Positions 19,621 through 30,194 are shown, counted from the stretch's first letter. The stretch is DNA of 64,000 nt from Bacillus haynesii (GCF_001969855.1 NZ_MRBL01000005.1:205007-269006); one strand, 5' to 3'. The notes: generated by a model not told the origin, from the letters alone. Program-made: numbers and translations.

Positions 19621-21087
19621 TTATTTCAGCTCAAGAATGGCTCTTTTGGCCACCTCAGCGTCATCAAAATCAAAGGTTTTACCGCCGATCTGCTGGTAAG
19701 TTTCATGGCCTTTGCCTGCGATCAGGACGACATCGCCTTTTTTGGCGTTTGCAATCGCAAAAAAGATCGCCTGCTCGCGGTTAACGATGCTGTGATAGTA
19801 AGCCCCTTTTACGCCTTCTTCCATATCGTTTAAAATGGCGAGCGGGTTTTCGCTTCTCGGGTTATCGGCTGTAAAGACCGGTTCATCAGCAAGATCAACG
19901 GCGATTTTCGCCATTTTCGGACGCTTCGTCTTATCACGGTCTCCACCGCAGCCGACGACGACAAACAGCTTTCCTTCCGTTAAGCCTCTGCACGTATTCA
20001 GGACATTTTCGAGGCTGTCAGGGGTATGGGCATAGTCGACGATCACCGGAAAGTCCTGGCCTGCGTCCACAAGTTCAAATCTGCCTCTGACGCCTTTCAG
20101 CCCTTCAATTCCTTCTGTAATCGTAGCAAACGGGATATCCGCTGCAATCGCGATCGCGGCAGCCGTTAAAACATTGTAGACGTTGAACAGGCCGACAAGC
20201 GGAATCGTCACTTGGGCAGAACCTTTGGGCGTCACCAGGTCAAAGGTTGTCCCTTTCGGGGCCATTTTGATATTTTCAGCCTTGACATCGGCATCGTTTT
20301 GAATTCCGTATGTCAAAAGGTGTGCTGACGTCACTTGGGCGAAATAGGCTGAAGCAGGATCATCCGTATTCAGCACGGCCCACTTCGGTTTTTCGTGGTT
20401 AAAAGATCCGCCAAGCTGCGAGAAAAGCAGACTTTTCGCATGCTTATATTCTTCCATTGTCTGGTGGTAGTCAAGGTGGTCCTGCGTCAGGTTCGTAAAA
20501 GCGGCGATATCGTAATCACACCCGTGTACCCGGCCCATGTGGAGAGCGTGTGAAGATACTTCCATGACGGCTGTATCCACATCCTGATCCACCATTTTCC
20601 GAAACGTTTTTTGAAGTGTGACACTTTCAGGCGTCGTATTTTTCGCGTCAAACGTTTCGTCATGGATTTTCGTGTACATCGTGCCGATCAGTCCTGTACG
20701 GCTCCCGGCTTTTCTGAAGATCTCCTCCACCATGTGGGAAGTCGATGTCTTGCCGTTTGTGCCTGTAATGCCGATCAGCTTCAGCTGTTTCGTCGGCTGG
20801 CCGTAAAAGGCGTCCGACAGCACGGCAAGCGCTCTTTTCGTATGACGGACGATGATCACCGGCACATCGGCGTCCACTTCCCTTTCCGCCACGATGGCGA
20901 CGGCCCCTTTTTCAGCGGCTTGCCGGGCGTAGTCATGCCCGTCGACTGTATAGCCTTTTATACAAACAAAAAGACTCCCTGTCTTGACTTCCCTGGAGTC
21001 CATCTCAATTGAAGTTATATCAGGGTCTTCTTGGCCGGCATAGGAAGGTGCATTTTTTAAATATGTAAGAATCTTTGTTAATTTCAT
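19621..21087 (-). CDS. murE: UDP-MurNAc-L-Ala-D-Glu:meso-diaminopimelate ligase MurE
   Basis: Cytoplasmic ligase of 488 residues that adds the third peptide residue. The P-loop [13 protein letters not shown] and the substrate-recognition motif DNPR (in [11 protein letters not shown]) are present; DNPR marks meso-diaminopimelate specificity, as expected for a bacillus. The start is ATG at 21087 ([10 protein letters not shown]) with GAGAGG upstream. The C-terminus stops at ELK, a little shorter than the B. subtilis protein as I recall it. Confidence 0.97.
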   Translation of the reverse strand: MKLTKILTYLKNAPSYAGQEDPDITSIEMDSREVKTGSLFVCIKGYTVDGHDYARQAAEKGAVAIVAEREVDADVPVIIVRHTKRALAVLSDAFYGQPTKQLKLIGITGTNGKTSTSHMVEEIFRKAGSRTGLIGTMYTKIHDETFDAKNTTPESVTLQKTFRKMVDQDVDTAVMEVSSHALHMGRVHGCDYDIAAFTNLTQDHLDYHQTMEEYKHAKSLLFSQLGGSFNHEKPKWAVLNTDDPASAYFAQVTSAHLLTYGIQNDADVKAENIKMAPKGTTFDLVTPKGSAQVTIPLVGLFNVYNVLTAAAIAIAADIPFATITEGIEGLKGVRGRFELVDAGQDFPVIVDYAHTPDSLENVLNTCRGLTEGKLFVVVGCGGDRDKTKRPKMAKIAVDLADEPVFTADNPRSENPLAILNDMEEGVKGAYYHSIVNREQAIFFAIANAKKGDVVLIAGKGHETYQQIGGKTFDFDDAEVAKRAILELK

Positions 21088-21240
21088 CGTATCAAACCTC
21101 TCAAGTCTAATCATTCTTCATTCGTTGTCATATTTTCCTGCATTGATTCTCCGCACGAGCTTCGCGCAGACATACAGTTCATATTTTAGCGTAAAAAAGA
21201 GGATACATCCAGCTAATCCTTTAAAATCGATATATTTTTT

Positions 21241-21281
21241 AGGAGGAACGGCCCCCGGACATCAGCCGGCTGCCGCTCCTC
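21241..21281. repeat. Long GC-rich hairpin between spoVD and murE
   Basis: Arms GAGGAGCGGC/GCCGTTCCTCC plus inner AGCCGG/CCGG pairing around CTGATGT. It has no T-run on the minus strand, so it may modulate read-through from spoVD into murE or protect the mRNA, not act as a simple terminator. Confidence 0.55.
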
Positions 21282-21294
21282 ATATTGATCCGAA

Positions 21295-23229
21295 TTAATC
21301 AGAGGCTCCGTCTTCGCTGTCAAGGTAAATGCGAATGGTTGATCCTTCTTTTACTTTCTCGCCCGGTTTAGGGGACTGCTGAACGACGACATCGCCTTCT
21401 CCGGAAGCTTTCAGCCTGAGGTTGATCAGCAATGGTTCAAGCTCTGTCACGGAAAGCCCTATAAGGTTCGGGACCTCGATCAGCTTTTTGTCCAGCCATT
21501 GATATTCGCGTTCAATCTGATCTTTCCGCTTCTCAACGCCGAGCTGCGGAAGGCTGTCTCTCATGATGTTTCCGACGATCGGCGCTGCAACCGTACCCCC
21601 GAATTGAATCGTGCCTTTCGGGTTGTCGACGGCGACGTAGACGACGATGCTCGGATCATCGGAAGGAGCCGTTCCGATAAATGAGACGATGTGGTTGTTT
21701 TTTAAATATTTCCCGTCTTTTACTTTTTGAGCCGTACCGGTTTTGCCGCCCACCCGGTAGCCGTCGACGAAAGCGTTCCGTCCCGTCCCCTGGGCGACAA
21801 CGCTCTCCAGTGCGTAACGGATCTGTTTGGATGTCTCTTCAGAAATCACTTTTTTCTTGGCGATCGGCGTCTGTTTTTTCACTGTTTGTTTTGTTACGGG
21901 ATCAATCCACTCTTTAGCAATATACGGCGTATACAGCGTTCCGCCGTTGACAGCCGCAGAAACGGCGGCGACCTGCTGGATCGGTGTCACCGATACCCCC
22001 TGGCCGAAAGCGGTTGTCGCCTGCTCTACAGGACCGACGCGGTCAAGAGGGAATAAGATGCCTGTTCCTTCGCCTTGCAAATCGATCCCGGTTTTTTGTC
22101 CGAAGCCGAAATTTTTAATGTAGCTGAACAGTTTTTCTTTGCCCAGCCGCTGACCAAGCTCCACAAATCCCGGGTTGCACGAATTTTGGACGACTTCGAG
22201 AAACGATTGTGCGCCGTGTCCGCCGCGTTTCCAGCACTTCAGCCTTGCACCGTCCACTTCAACGGAACCTTTATCATAGAAGTGATCTTTTTGGAGGTTG
22301 ACTTTGTTCTCCTCCAAAGCTGCGGCAAGCGTGATGATTTTAAAAGTAGAACCGGGCTCATATGTGCTCCATACAGGCAAGTTCCGATTATAGACTTTAG
22401 GATCGATTGATTTGTAGTTTGCGGGATCAAAGTCCGGCCGGCTGACCATCGCCAATATCTCCCCGTTTTTCGGGTTCATCGCAACACCGACCATTCCGTC
22501 CGGATTATACTTCGCTTCTGCGATATCAAACTCCCGCTCCATGATCGTCTGCACCTTTGAATCGATCGTCAGCTTCATATCAAGCCCGTCTTTCGGCGGG
22601 GTATAGTCATCCGCCTCACCCGGCATCCTCTTGCCTTTTGCATCGGAATAAAATTTCACATAGCCTTTTTCACCTTTCAGCTCTTCGTCATAAAAGGCTT
22701 CGAGGCCAAGCAGACCCTGGTTGTCAATGCCCGCAAATCCGAGCACGTGGGACAGATAGCTGCCGAACGGATAATGGCGGATCGAGTCTTCTGCAATGTA
22801 TACACCTTTCAAGTTGAGATCTCTGACTTCTTTTGCTTTCTCGTGGGAAATTTTCCGGCCCTCGGGATTGATCCTTTCAATCGATGTTTTTTTCGTGACA
22901 TGTTGATACGCTTTTTCTTCCGACATATTCAAAACGCTGGCCAGCAGTTTGCTCGTTTTGATCGGATTTTCAACCTGCCTCGGAACAACCAAAACCGATG
23001 GCGCGCTTTGGTTTGTCGCCAGCTTGACACCGTTCCTGTCCAATATTTCGCCCCTTTCCGGCTCAAAAGGAAGGTTCCGGCTCCACGAATCTTTTGCTAA
23101 AGTCGTCAGTTTATCCCCCAGAACGAACTGAACGTATCCTAGCCTTGTATCAATAATCAAAAAGATGATCACACCAAAAAGCAGAACGAATATTAAACGT
23201 TTTCTGACCGTTACATTGGAAACGCGCAA
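21295..23229 (-). CDS. spoVD: Stage V sporulation protein D, sporulation-specific class B penicillin-binding protein
   Basis: Membrane-anchored transpeptidase of 644 residues for spore cortex synthesis, partner of SpoVE. It has one N-terminal membrane segment (about 12-30), a PBP dimer domain, and a transpeptidase domain with active-site Ser294 (GSTFK), the SCN motif and KTGTAQ. A single PASTA domain closes the protein (VPNLIGLSVTELEP). I chose TTG at 23229 (LRVSNVTV): AAGGAGTGA lies eight bases upstream, and this numbering puts the serine at the B. subtilis position. The alternative GTG start lies inside the ribosome site. Confidence 0.94.
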   Translation of the reverse strand: MRVSNVTVRKRLIFVLLFGVIIFLIIDTRLGYVQFVLGDKLTTLAKDSWSRNLPFEPERGEILDRNGVKLATNQSAPSVLVVPRQVENPIKTSKLLASVLNMSEEKAYQHVTKKTSIERINPEGRKISHEKAKEVRDLNLKGVYIAEDSIRHYPFGSYLSHVLGFAGIDNQGLLGLEAFYDEELKGEKGYVKFYSDAKGKRMPGEADDYTPPKDGLDMKLTIDSKVQTIMEREFDIAEAKYNPDGMVGVAMNPKNGEILAMVSRPDFDPANYKSIDPKVYNRNLPVWSTYEPGSTFKIITLAAALEENKVNLQKDHFYDKGSVEVDGARLKCWKRGGHGAQSFLEVVQNSCNPGFVELGQRLGKEKLFSYIKNFGFGQKTGIDLQGEGTGILFPLDRVGPVEQATTAFGQGVSVTPIQQVAAVSAAVNGGTLYTPYIAKEWIDPVTKQTVKKQTPIAKKKVISEETSKQIRYALESVVAQGTGRNAFVDGYRVGGKTGTAQKVKDGKYLKNNHIVSFIGTAPSDDPSIVVYVAVDNPKGTIQFGGTVAAPIVGNIMRDSLPQLGVEKRKDQIEREYQWLDKKLIEVPNLIGLSVTELEPLLINLRLKASGEGDVVVQQSPKPGEKVKEGSTIRIYLDSEDGASD

Positions 23230-23261
23230 GAGACCGTTCACTCCTTATTTAGGCTTGTTTC

Positions 23262-23290
23262 ATTTTATGCCTTGGAGCGTTTTGATAGAA
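23262..23290 (-). promoter_or_regulatory. Possible SigE promoter of spoVD
   Basis: On the minus strand, CATAAAAT (23262-23269) fits the SigE -10 (CATANANT). TTCTATC (23284-23290), 14 bases upstream, is a weak -35. B. subtilis spoVD is under SigE control, which supports the reading. Confidence 0.4.
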
Positions 23291-23332
23291 CGGCCCGATT
23301 TTTCATATATTCAAGGCGCCGCACCCAAACGG

Positions 23333-23361
23333 AAGGCTATCGACTTTGAGCCGATAGCCTT
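23333..23361. repeat. Hairpin after pbpB
   Basis: Perfect 10-bp inverted repeat (AAGGCTATCG and CGATAGCCTT) just downstream of the pbpB stop. There is no T-run on the minus strand, so it is a weak or partial terminator at most. Confidence 0.5.
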
Positions 23362-23372
23362 TTAGACGGGAT

Positions 23373-25508
23373 CTATTCGTTTTTCAATCTGACTTTTACG
23401 ACCGAGTTTGCTTTTAATTCTTTGCCTGCTTTTACATTTTGACTCTTCACATACCCCTGGCCGCTCGTTTCGATATGAATGCCTGCCATGGCGCCGAAGC
23501 GGAGGGCGTCCCGCTTTGACCAGCCCGTCATATCAGGCAGTGTGATTTTCCCGTCGGCTTTCAGGAAGACCCGTTGATTCGGCAGGACGGTTTCGCCTGC
23601 TTTCGGATACTGTTCTTTCACAGCCAAGCCATCGCCGATCGTAACAGGAACAAGGCTGCTGTTTTGTGCCTCTTTTGCGGCGGATTCAGCTCGTTTGCCG
23701 GTGAAATCAGGCATTTCCAGCTGTTTTTCTTCCTGCTTGTCTTCTTTTTTGGTCTCTTTTGGTGTGATATTTAAATAGTGAAGACTGTTTTTCATCACCG
23801 GATTGAAAATTTTTGCTACCGGTGCAGAGCCTGTTTCCGTAGCCTTTAATTGCGGCTGCTGTACGGCTACATAAACGAGAAGCTGCGGATCGTCCTTCGG
23901 GGCCATACCCATGAAGGAAAACACGTAGTTTTCGCGGCCGGTCAAATATCTGCCGTCTTCTCCGGCAATTTGCGCCGTACCGGTTTTTCCGGCGACATCA
24001 AATCCTTCGATCTTGTACGGCTTCCCCGTTCCTTTTTCAGATGTGACGACTTTTCCCAACAGGTCGCGCACTTCTTTTGCCGTTTTGGAAGAGATCGGCT
24101 GGCCGACTTGTTCCGGTTTATTTTGATAAGTCGTTTTGTTTTTGTCAGAATCAACGACATGATCGATGACATAAGGCTTCATCATTTTTCCATTATTGGC
24201 GATCGCCGTCGCGGCCTGAAGCTGCTGGATCGGTGTAACCGCAGAACTTTGACCAAAGGCAGTTGATACTTTATCACGCAAATATTCAAAATTGATTTTG
24301 CTGTTCGCTTCCCCGGGCAGGTCGATGCCCGTTTTGTCGTAAAAATGGAATTTCCGCAAATATTGATTGAAGCGGTCTGTGCCGAGTTTATCATTGGCAA
24401 GGATCGCAAACGCGACGTTTGAGGATCGTTCAACACCTTCATTAAATGTGATCGGGCCCCAGCCGTTGCCGCCATTATGGTCTTTGATCGGCTTATCTTT
24501 TTTAGAAACCGAATATGATCCAGACTTGTATTGTTCCCCTCCATTATATACGCCTTCTTGGATCGCCGCCGCCAATGTGAAAATCTTCATCGTCGAGCCC
24601 GGCTCAAAGCTGTAGGAGACAAGGTCATTGTAATAGTTCGTGACATCGCGCACATTCGGGTTGAAGCTCGGCCTTTGCCCCATCGCGAGTACTTTGCCCG
24701 TTTTCGGATCAACGACCGCCGCCATAATCTTCTTCGGCTTGTATTCTTTTTGGACGGTCGTCATGCTGTCTTCCAAAAACGCCTGGATTTTTTGATCGAT
24801 CGTCAAATACACGTTGTCTCCGTTGTTTGGCGCTTTAATACTTTCATTGCTGTTCGGCAGGCGCCAGCCCGTTCTGTCGGTATCGTACGTCATGTATCCG
24901 TCCGTTTCTTTCAAATAATCGTTCAGCGTTTTTTCAAGGCCCATCATGCCTTGCATTTCACCCGTTTTTCCGTTGACCTGCGAATAGCCGATGAGGTTGG
25001 AAGCGAAGATTCCGTTTGGATAGTAGCGCTTCGTATCGCGGGTGAACACGATGCCCGGCAGCTTCAGCTTTTCGATTTTTTCTTTTTGGGCGTATGTCAA
25101 ATCCCGCCCCGCCGATCCGAATTCGACCTGAAACGCTCCTTTTTTATTGAGAATATCGAGCACTTTCCCCTCATCCATGCCGAGGATCGGCGCAAGCTTC
25201 TCAGCCGTCAGCTGCTTGTCTTTCACGTATTGAGGTTCCATCTTTTCGCTCATAATCGCGACAAGCTTATATGTCGTAGCGTCTTCGGCAAGCACTTTTC
25301 CGTTCCGGTCAAGGATCGATCCCCGCTGGGCTTCGATCGTCCGCTTTTTCTCATACTGTTCGTTCGCCTTCTGTGCAAGCACTTCACCGTTCACTTTTCC
25401 CGTCGCTTGAATAAACGCAAATCGTCCTACGATGACAAAGAAAAAGAGGGCAAAACAAATACTAAGTATTGCCGCTCCTCTGTTCATGAATTTATTTTTT
25501 TTCGGCAT
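23373..25508 (-). CDS. pbpB: Penicillin-binding protein 2B, septal transpeptidase
   Basis: Essential class B penicillin-binding protein of 711 residues that crosslinks septal peptidoglycan with FtsW. It has one N-terminal membrane segment (about 11-30), a dimer domain, and a transpeptidase domain with Ser305/Lys308 (GSTMK), the SSN motif (ERSSNVAF) and KTGTAQ. Two PASTA domains follow (LEMPDFTGK, then LPDMTGWSK). Its start is six bases after the ftsL stop. The B. subtilis protein is a few residues longer. Confidence 0.96.
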   Translation of the reverse strand: MPKKNKFMNRGAAILSICFALFFFVIVGRFAFIQATGKVNGEVLAQKANEQYEKKRTIEAQRGSILDRNGKVLAEDATTYKLVAIMSEKMEPQYVKDKQLTAEKLAPILGMDEGKVLDILNKKGAFQVEFGSAGRDLTYAQKEKIEKLKLPGIVFTRDTKRYYPNGIFASNLIGYSQVNGKTGEMQGMMGLEKTLNDYLKETDGYMTYDTDRTGWRLPNSNESIKAPNNGDNVYLTIDQKIQAFLEDSMTTVQKEYKPKKIMAAVVDPKTGKVLAMGQRPSFNPNVRDVTNYYNDLVSYSFEPGSTMKIFTLAAAIQEGVYNGGEQYKSGSYSVSKKDKPIKDHNGGNGWGPITFNEGVERSSNVAFAILANDKLGTDRFNQYLRKFHFYDKTGIDLPGEANSKINFEYLRDKVSTAFGQSSAVTPIQQLQAATAIANNGKMMKPYVIDHVVDSDKNKTTYQNKPEQVGQPISSKTAKEVRDLLGKVVTSEKGTGKPYKIEGFDVAGKTGTAQIAGEDGRYLTGRENYVFSFMGMAPKDDPQLLVYVAVQQPQLKATETGSAPVAKIFNPVMKNSLHYLNITPKETKKEDKQEEKQLEMPDFTGKRAESAAKEAQNSSLVPVTIGDGLAVKEQYPKAGETVLPNQRVFLKADGKITLPDMTGWSKRDALRFGAMAGIHIETSGQGYVKSQNVKAGKELKANSVVKVRLKNE

Positions 25509-25514
25509 TGTCCA

Positions 25515-25868
25515 TCATTCCTGTATGTCTTTCACTTTTTTATCACCTAATTTAAGGCCTTTTTTCCGGGCGATATCCATGATACGGTCCGGCTCTTTCA
25601 GCATATCGGCTTCTTTTTCGAGGTCATCAACTCTGCTGCTTTCCGTTTCAACCTTCTTTTCGAGCTTTTGAATTTCAATATTGGTCTGATACGCGGCGAA
25701 AGCCTTTGAAATCATAAATAGTGAAGCGCTGAGTACAGCCAGGGCAAAAAGCACAATCAGTACCTTTTCCCCAAGCGTGATCGATGCTCTTCTCCGGATG
25801 ATAACGGATTGTTCTGCACTGTTTGTCTGTCGTTGCTGTTTTTCTACTTTATAAGCTAAATTGCTCAT
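25515..25868 (-). CDS. ftsL: Cell division protein FtsL
   Basis: Bitopic division protein of 117 residues, the same as B. subtilis. A basic cytoplasmic tail is followed by one membrane segment (about 36-55) and an extracellular leucine-zipper-like coiled coil (IQKLEKKVETESSRVDDLEKE). It binds DivIC and DivIB and activates the FtsW-PbpB pair; in B. subtilis it is unstable and proteolytically controlled. I chose ATG at 25868 (MSNLAYKVEK), with AAAGGAGG just upstream. Confidence 0.95.
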   Translation of the reverse strand: MSNLAYKVEKQQRQTNSAEQSVIIRRRASITLGEKVLIVLFALAVLSASLFMISKAFAAYQTNIEIQKLEKKVETESSRVDDLEKEADMLKEPDRIMDIARKKGLKLGDKKVKDIQE

Positions 25869-25899
25869 AGACTGATGACCTCCTTTTAATTCGCACAGC

Positions 25900-26838
25900 T
25901 CACTCTCGTGCTTTTTCCGCGATACGCAGTTTCGCTGAGCGCGCACGGTTATTGTGTTCAAGCTCCTCTTCGGAAGCTGTGATCGGCTTTCTGTTGACTA
26001 ACTTTAATTTCGGTTCAAACTCCTTGGGAATCACGGGCAGTCCGTGAGGCAGTTCAGGAGGCGATGACATCTCTTTAAATGTCGATTTGCAGATCCGGTC
26101 TTCCAGTGAGTGGAATGTGATGACCGATACCCTTCCGCCCGGCTTCAGCACCTCAATCGCCTGCAAAAGCGCTTCTTCAAATACTCTCAACTCATCGTTT
26201 ACCGCAATTCGAATCGCCTGGAAGATCCGTTTAGCCGGATGCCCGCCGCTTCTTCTTGCCGGTGCGGGAATCGCCTCTTTGATGATATCGACAAGCTGGG
26301 CTGTTGTTTCAATAGGCGATTGTTCTCTTGCTTTTTCGATTTTCCTGGCAATTTGCTTGCTGAACTTCTCTTCTCCGTATTTAAAGAAGATTTTCACGAG
26401 ATCCTCATAAGGCCATTCATTGACGACTTCCTTTGCCGAAAGGCCCGCCGACTGGTCCATTCGCATATCAAGAGGTGCATCATGATGATAGCTGAAGCCC
26501 CTTTCAGGTGTATCCAGCTGAGGAGATGAGACGCCTAAATCAAATAAAACACCGTCCACTTTCGTGATGCCGATTTCGTTTAGACGGTCTTTTAAATACC
26601 GAAAATTGCTTTTTATGAAAACGACTTGTCCTTCATAATCCGCCAGTTTTTCCTTCGCATGGCGGAGTGCGGTTTCATCCTGGTCAAAAGCGACCAGCTT
26701 TCCTTTTTCAGACAGCTGTGAAAGCAAATACTCGCTGTGACCGGCACCGCCTAATGTGCAGTCTACATATGTACCGTCTTCTTTTACATTTAAACCGTCA
26801 ACTGTTTCTTTTAATAATACTGTTGTATGCTCAAACAT
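25900..26838 (-). CDS. rsmH: 16S rRNA (cytosine(1402)-N(4))-methyltransferase RsmH
   Basis: SAM-dependent methyltransferase of 312 residues that modifies C1402 in the ribosomal P site (formerly MraW). SAM-binding [13 protein letters not shown] lies near residues 28-40, and the catalytic region includes [10 protein letters not shown] and [15 protein letters not shown]. The start is ATG at 26838 (MFEHTTVLL), about 65 bases after the mraZ stop, with AAGGTGGG upstream. Confidence 0.97.
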   Translation of the reverse strand: MFEHTTVLLKETVDGLNVKEDGTYVDCTLGGAGHSEYLLSQLSEKGKLVAFDQDETALRHAKEKLADYEGQVVFIKSNFRYLKDRLNEIGITKVDGVLFDLGVSSPQLDTPERGFSYHHDAPLDMRMDQSAGLSAKEVVNEWPYEDLVKIFFKYGEEKFSKQIARKIEKAREQSPIETTAQLVDIIKEAIPAPARRSGGHPAKRIFQAIRIAVNDELRVFEEALLQAIEVLKPGGRVSVITFHSLEDRICKSTFKEMSSPPELPHGLPVIPKEFEPKLKLVNRKPITASEEELEHNNRARSAKLRIAEKARE

Positions 26839-26903
26839 TTCTTTAGTAGTCCCACCTTTTTCAAATGAACTGATTGCAGAAGCGCCGCATGCGCAAAGAT
26901 TCA

Positions 26904-27335
26904 TTATATATCAAATCCGATCATGTTTTCAGCTATTTCGGCAAATGAATCTTCCTGCTCTTCTACGTATTGTTCCCAAATCTCTTTGCTCCACAATTCA
27001 ATTCGATTTGAAACTCCGATGACCACGCATTCCTTCTCAAGCTTTGCATAATTTAAAAGCGGCGATGCAATGTTGATCCGGCCCTGCTTGTCCAATTCAC
27101 ATTCGGTGGCTCCGGAGAAAAAAAAGCGGGTAAAAGCGCGTGCATCTTTCTTCGTAAGAGGAAGGGCCTTCAGTTTTTCTTCGATGAGTTTCCATTCGGA
27201 CATAGGGTAGCCAAACAGGCACTGATCAAGCCCGCGCGTCAAAACGAACTGCTCGCCGAGGCCTTCTCTGAATTTCGCCGGAACGATCATGCGGCCTTTT
27301 GAATCAATCGTATGCTGGTATTCACCCATAAACAT
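26904..27335 (-). CDS. mraZ: Transcriptional regulator MraZ
   Basis: DNA-binding protein of 143 residues with two AbrB-like repeats ([14 protein letters not shown] near 11-24 and [13 protein letters not shown] near 82-95), each carrying the family DxxGR pattern. MraZ is a ring-shaped oligomer that binds short repeats upstream of its own operon and represses it. The first ATG with the family N-terminus (MFMGEYQHT) is at 27335. It is the first gene of the dcw cluster. Confidence 0.96.
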   Translation of the reverse strand: MFMGEYQHTIDSKGRMIVPAKFREGLGEQFVLTRGLDQCLFGYPMSEWKLIEEKLKALPLTKKDARAFTRFFFSGATECELDKQGRINIASPLLNYAKLEKECVVIGVSNRIELWSKEIWEQYVEEQEDSFAEIAENMIGFDI

Positions 27336-27367
27336 GATCTCGGCCCCCACTTTCGTTCCTCAACTCA

Positions 27368-27391
27368 CCACTATCCACCACTTCTCTCCAC
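27368..27391 (-). promoter_or_regulatory. Putative MraZ-binding repeats
   Basis: On the minus strand, three GTGG direct repeats start exactly 10 bases apart (GTGG at 27388-27391, 27378-27381 and 27368-27371), 33-56 bases upstream of mraZ. MraZ boxes in other bacteria are short G-rich direct repeats with the same 10-base period, so autoregulation is likely. Confidence 0.6.
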
Positions 27392-27418
27392 AAATTTATT
27401 TTACACTGTTTTAAAACA

Positions 27419-27452
27419 AAAAAAAACCCTGAACTACTCAGGGTTTTTTAAA
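27419..27452 (-). terminator. Terminator of bshC
   Basis: Perfect hairpin AACCCTGA / TCAGGGTT with T-runs on both strands. It lies just after the bshC stop and before the mraZ promoter region. Confidence 0.85.
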
Positions 27453-27460
27453 AAATTATT

Positions 27461-29077
27461 TCAAAGTTTGACAACTTGATGCATGTTTTGAAATGAATAT
27501 GGCAAATCCTTGTATTTTCCCAAGAAATTCGGACCGTATTTGTTCAAATAATACACGATGTTCCAAATTCTCTCCTGCGGGGCGTCTAAAGGCTTGATGC
27601 TTGTTTGAATTTTGTCAAAATCACGCAAAATATAGTTTTCTTTTTCTTCAATCCTTCTGATGACCGTTTTCTCTAAAAATTCGAGCTGATCTTGAATGAA
27701 GCCTGCGTTCTTTTCTAAAAGGGGGCCGAGGTTCCCGTCGATTTCGAGGGCTTCCGCGCGCACCGCGGAATGGACGTTTTCGATTTTTTCTTTCGCCTGT
27801 TTGACTGAATCGGTAAATCCGCTCGGAACCTTATCTTCAAAATACTGTTCTTTTTTGGCGCGCGCTCCCTTTTCAATCGATTCGCGGAGTTCGATTCCCC
27901 GTTCACCCAGCTTTTTTTCGATGTGCCGTTCAAGGAATGTAACCTGAAGCCTCGGTACGACAGGCGGCATTTTATAGCCCATGACCTGAAAAGCGCCTTT
28001 CAGCTCGCCCCAATAATTGATCTCTCCGGGACCGGCGATGAACGCCAATGTTGGAAGAAGATATTCCTGCATAAGCGGCCTTGTTACGACATTATTGCTG
28101 AACGCTTCCGGCTTTTGGCAGATTAAATCGCAAAGCTCTGCTTCAGACCACTGAAGATGAAGCTCTTTTATAAAAAACGCGCCGTTTTCTTTTTCGATTA
28201 AAAACCGCTCGCCGTCGTGCTCATAAAAAAGGTTCGCATGCTGTGCGGCACCTTCGATGATCGGTGTGTAGCCCAGTTGTTTCATGAATTCCTGCTGCCG
28301 TTTGACAGAATCGGTCAGCTCATCGTTTTTGTTCAGCAGCTGCCGGAAAAAACGCGTTTCAAAGGCTCTGATGCCCGGGTCACCGGAATTCAGAAGGATC
28401 AGACCGTCTTGTTCAAACATGTCGGCAACAAGCCATTCGAAAAAATCGGTGAAGGAAAGAGATTGCCTTAAACATCGGCGCAAATGGCTGAGAAGATCTT
28501 TCGTATACTCCGTTTCTTCAAATGAAGCAAAAATCCCGTCCAGCCACTTTTCAGCTTTCTCGGCATCGAGCGCCGTTTTTGCCGCCTGGCTTTTTTTCCA
28601 GTGGGACTGCGGGAGCTTGTGCTTTTTCACTTTGCCGCCGTCAGAAATGTGGACGTGATTGATTTCTTCCAGATCGTGGTCTTCCCCCGCAACCCAGAAT
28701 ACCGGAATGACCGGAACGTTCAGCTCTTGTTCTTTTTGCTTTGCAAATACAAGGATTGATACGATTTTATGTATAGTGTAAAGTGGACCCGTTAACAGGC
28801 CGGCCTGCTGCCCTCCGACAACGACAACGCTTTGCGGATCGCGAAGGCGTTCGATTGTTTCATTCATGCTCGCCGATTGAAATTTGCTGTGATAGTCGAG
28901 CAAATAGTCGGCTAAAGCATCGCGGTCATACGTCCGGGAGGAAAGGTCATCCAAACGGACACTCCAACTTTCATTGCTCAGGCCGTAATCAAAAAACGGC
29001 TCCATCTCCTTTTTTCCATTTATATAGTCTCGTACAAAAGGGTTTTGACTTTGTATGGAAAGTTCAGTAAGCTGCAT
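27461..29077 (-). CDS. bshC: Putative cysteine ligase BshC (bacillithiol synthesis)
   Basis: The 538-residue protein (B. subtilis YllA 539) is the last enzyme of bacillithiol synthesis, adding cysteine to glucosamine-malate. Recognisable parts are a Rossmann-like core (SVVVVGGQQAGLLTGPLYTIHK), FWVAGEDHDLEEINHV and, towards the C-terminus, a coiled-coil segment (about 390-480). The assignment rests on length, position before mraZ and these motifs. The start is ATG at 29077 with AAAGGAAG upstream. Confidence 0.92.
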   Translation of the reverse strand: MQLTELSIQSQNPFVRDYINGKKEMEPFFDYGLSNESWSVRLDDLSSRTYDRDALADYLLDYHSKFQSASMNETIERLRDPQSVVVVGGQQAGLLTGPLYTIHKIVSILVFAKQKEQELNVPVIPVFWVAGEDHDLEEINHVHISDGGKVKKHKLPQSHWKKSQAAKTALDAEKAEKWLDGIFASFEETEYTKDLLSHLRRCLRQSLSFTDFFEWLVADMFEQDGLILLNSGDPGIRAFETRFFRQLLNKNDELTDSVKRQQEFMKQLGYTPIIEGAAQHANLFYEHDGERFLIEKENGAFFIKELHLQWSEAELCDLICQKPEAFSNNVVTRPLMQEYLLPTLAFIAGPGEINYWGELKGAFQVMGYKMPPVVPRLQVTFLERHIEKKLGERGIELRESIEKGARAKKEQYFEDKVPSGFTDSVKQAKEKIENVHSAVRAEALEIDGNLGPLLEKNAGFIQDQLEFLEKTVIRRIEEKENYILRDFDKIQTSIKPLDAPQERIWNIVYYLNKYGPNFLGKYKDLPYSFQNMHQVVKL

Positions 29078-29161
29078 CTTTAGAACTTCCTTTCTCCAGT
29101 AAATAGTTAGCTTTCCGAAACGAGTATAGCACGTTCCGCGATTCGGTCAAAAGATTTAGCT

Positions 29162-30043
29162 TCATTCGTGTTTAAGCGCCTTGATGCTGTGATGCAAAAA
29201 GGTAAGGTGCGGGGCTGGCTCCCCTGACTCTTTTGCCCGCTTCAGCAGATAGCCCATGATCGCATCCGCTTCCGTTTTTCTTTCTGCCTGCACATCGGCA
29301 AGCATCGAAGACGTGTTGTTTTTTGTCCGGCGGCAGACGGAAAGAACATGGTCCCACGCTGCCTGGCGGTCTTCAAGTTCCAAAATCCGGCTCGCTTCTT
29401 CAAAGACGAGCTTCATATAGGCCGCATACATCGGCTCTTCAAGCAGCGCGCCGTTTTTCACCCGCAAAAGAGCCGTCAGCGGATTGATGCACGCATTGAC
29501 AATCAATTTTCCGGCGAGGGTCTTATACCAATCTTCACACCAAATAAAAGGGAATGCTTCATGCACCGAAGCGAGCTCTTTTTTCAGCCGGGCGGCGGAT
29601 TGGCTTCTGAACGCGCTCCATTTTACGGCCCCTTTTCCGGTGTGCCGGAATGTGCGGTCATCCACCCTGACAGCTCCGTGTTCCACAGATCCCGTGTAGA
29701 TGCGATGGCCTGTCTGCCATTTTTCAAGCACGGGAATATGGGCCATTCCATTTTGCAGGAACATGATATCAAGAGGAGCCGCCTGCTCCAGTACGGACAA
29801 AACGGCTCCGAGCTGATGCTCCTTTACGGCAACAAAAAGAAGGTCGCAGTCCTGATCAAGTTCAGTCCTGCCCCTGACGTTCACGGTCATCTCTTTCCCG
29901 TCTTCAAGAAGGCGGATTCCCTTTTCTTCAATCGCTTCCGCCTGTTCCTTTCTCCGCGCGATCACCGTCACTTCGTGGCCGAACGAAAAATAGTATGCAA
30001 AAAGGAGGCCGACCGAGCCTCCTCCGATGACTCCGATTCTCAC
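29162..30043 (-). CDS. panE: Ketopantoate reductase family protein (YlbQ/PanE)
   Basis: Probable 2-dehydropantoate 2-reductase of 293 residues, which makes pantoate for coenzyme A with NADPH. The N-terminal Rossmann loop GVIGGGSVGLLFAYY and the C-terminal domain motif GKLIVNACINPLTALL are visible. I chose GTG at 30043 (VRIGVIGGG), which matches the B. subtilis start; the ATG eight codons upstream is possible. CoaD, further along, acts in the same pathway. Bacilli can carry more than one ketopantoate reductase, so pathway use is inferred. Confidence 0.85.
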   Translation of the reverse strand: MRIGVIGGGSVGLLFAYYFSFGHEVTVIARRKEQAEAIEEKGIRLLEDGKEMTVNVRGRTELDQDCDLLFVAVKEHQLGAVLSVLEQAAPLDIMFLQNGMAHIPVLEKWQTGHRIYTGSVEHGAVRVDDRTFRHTGKGAVKWSAFRSQSAARLKKELASVHEAFPFIWCEDWYKTLAGKLIVNACINPLTALLRVKNGALLEEPMYAAYMKLVFEEASRILELEDRQAAWDHVLSVCRRTKNNTSSMLADVQAERKTEADAIMGYLLKRAKESGEPAPHLTFLHHSIKALKHE

Positions 30044-30165
30044 ATTCTCACACCCTGATTTTTTCATATACTGTATATCATAGCAGAAATTTTCGCCGTT
30101 GACTTGTCAGTTGTTTCAAATATTCAGAGCCGTTTCGCTTCATTATATTAGAAAATTTTTATCAT

Positions 30166-30194
30166 TTGGATTTTTTGAAAAAAGCGTTTACAAT
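30166..30194 (+). promoter_or_regulatory. SigA promoter of ylbP
   Basis: TTGGAT (30166-30171), a 17-bp spacer and TACAAT (30189-30194), about 30 bases upstream of the ylbP start. Confidence 0.6.

Noticed and set aside
24531..25550. 339-codon open frame opposite pbpB
   Set aside because: It lies fully antisense to a clear essential gene, shows no recognisable family and has the biased composition of a mirror frame.
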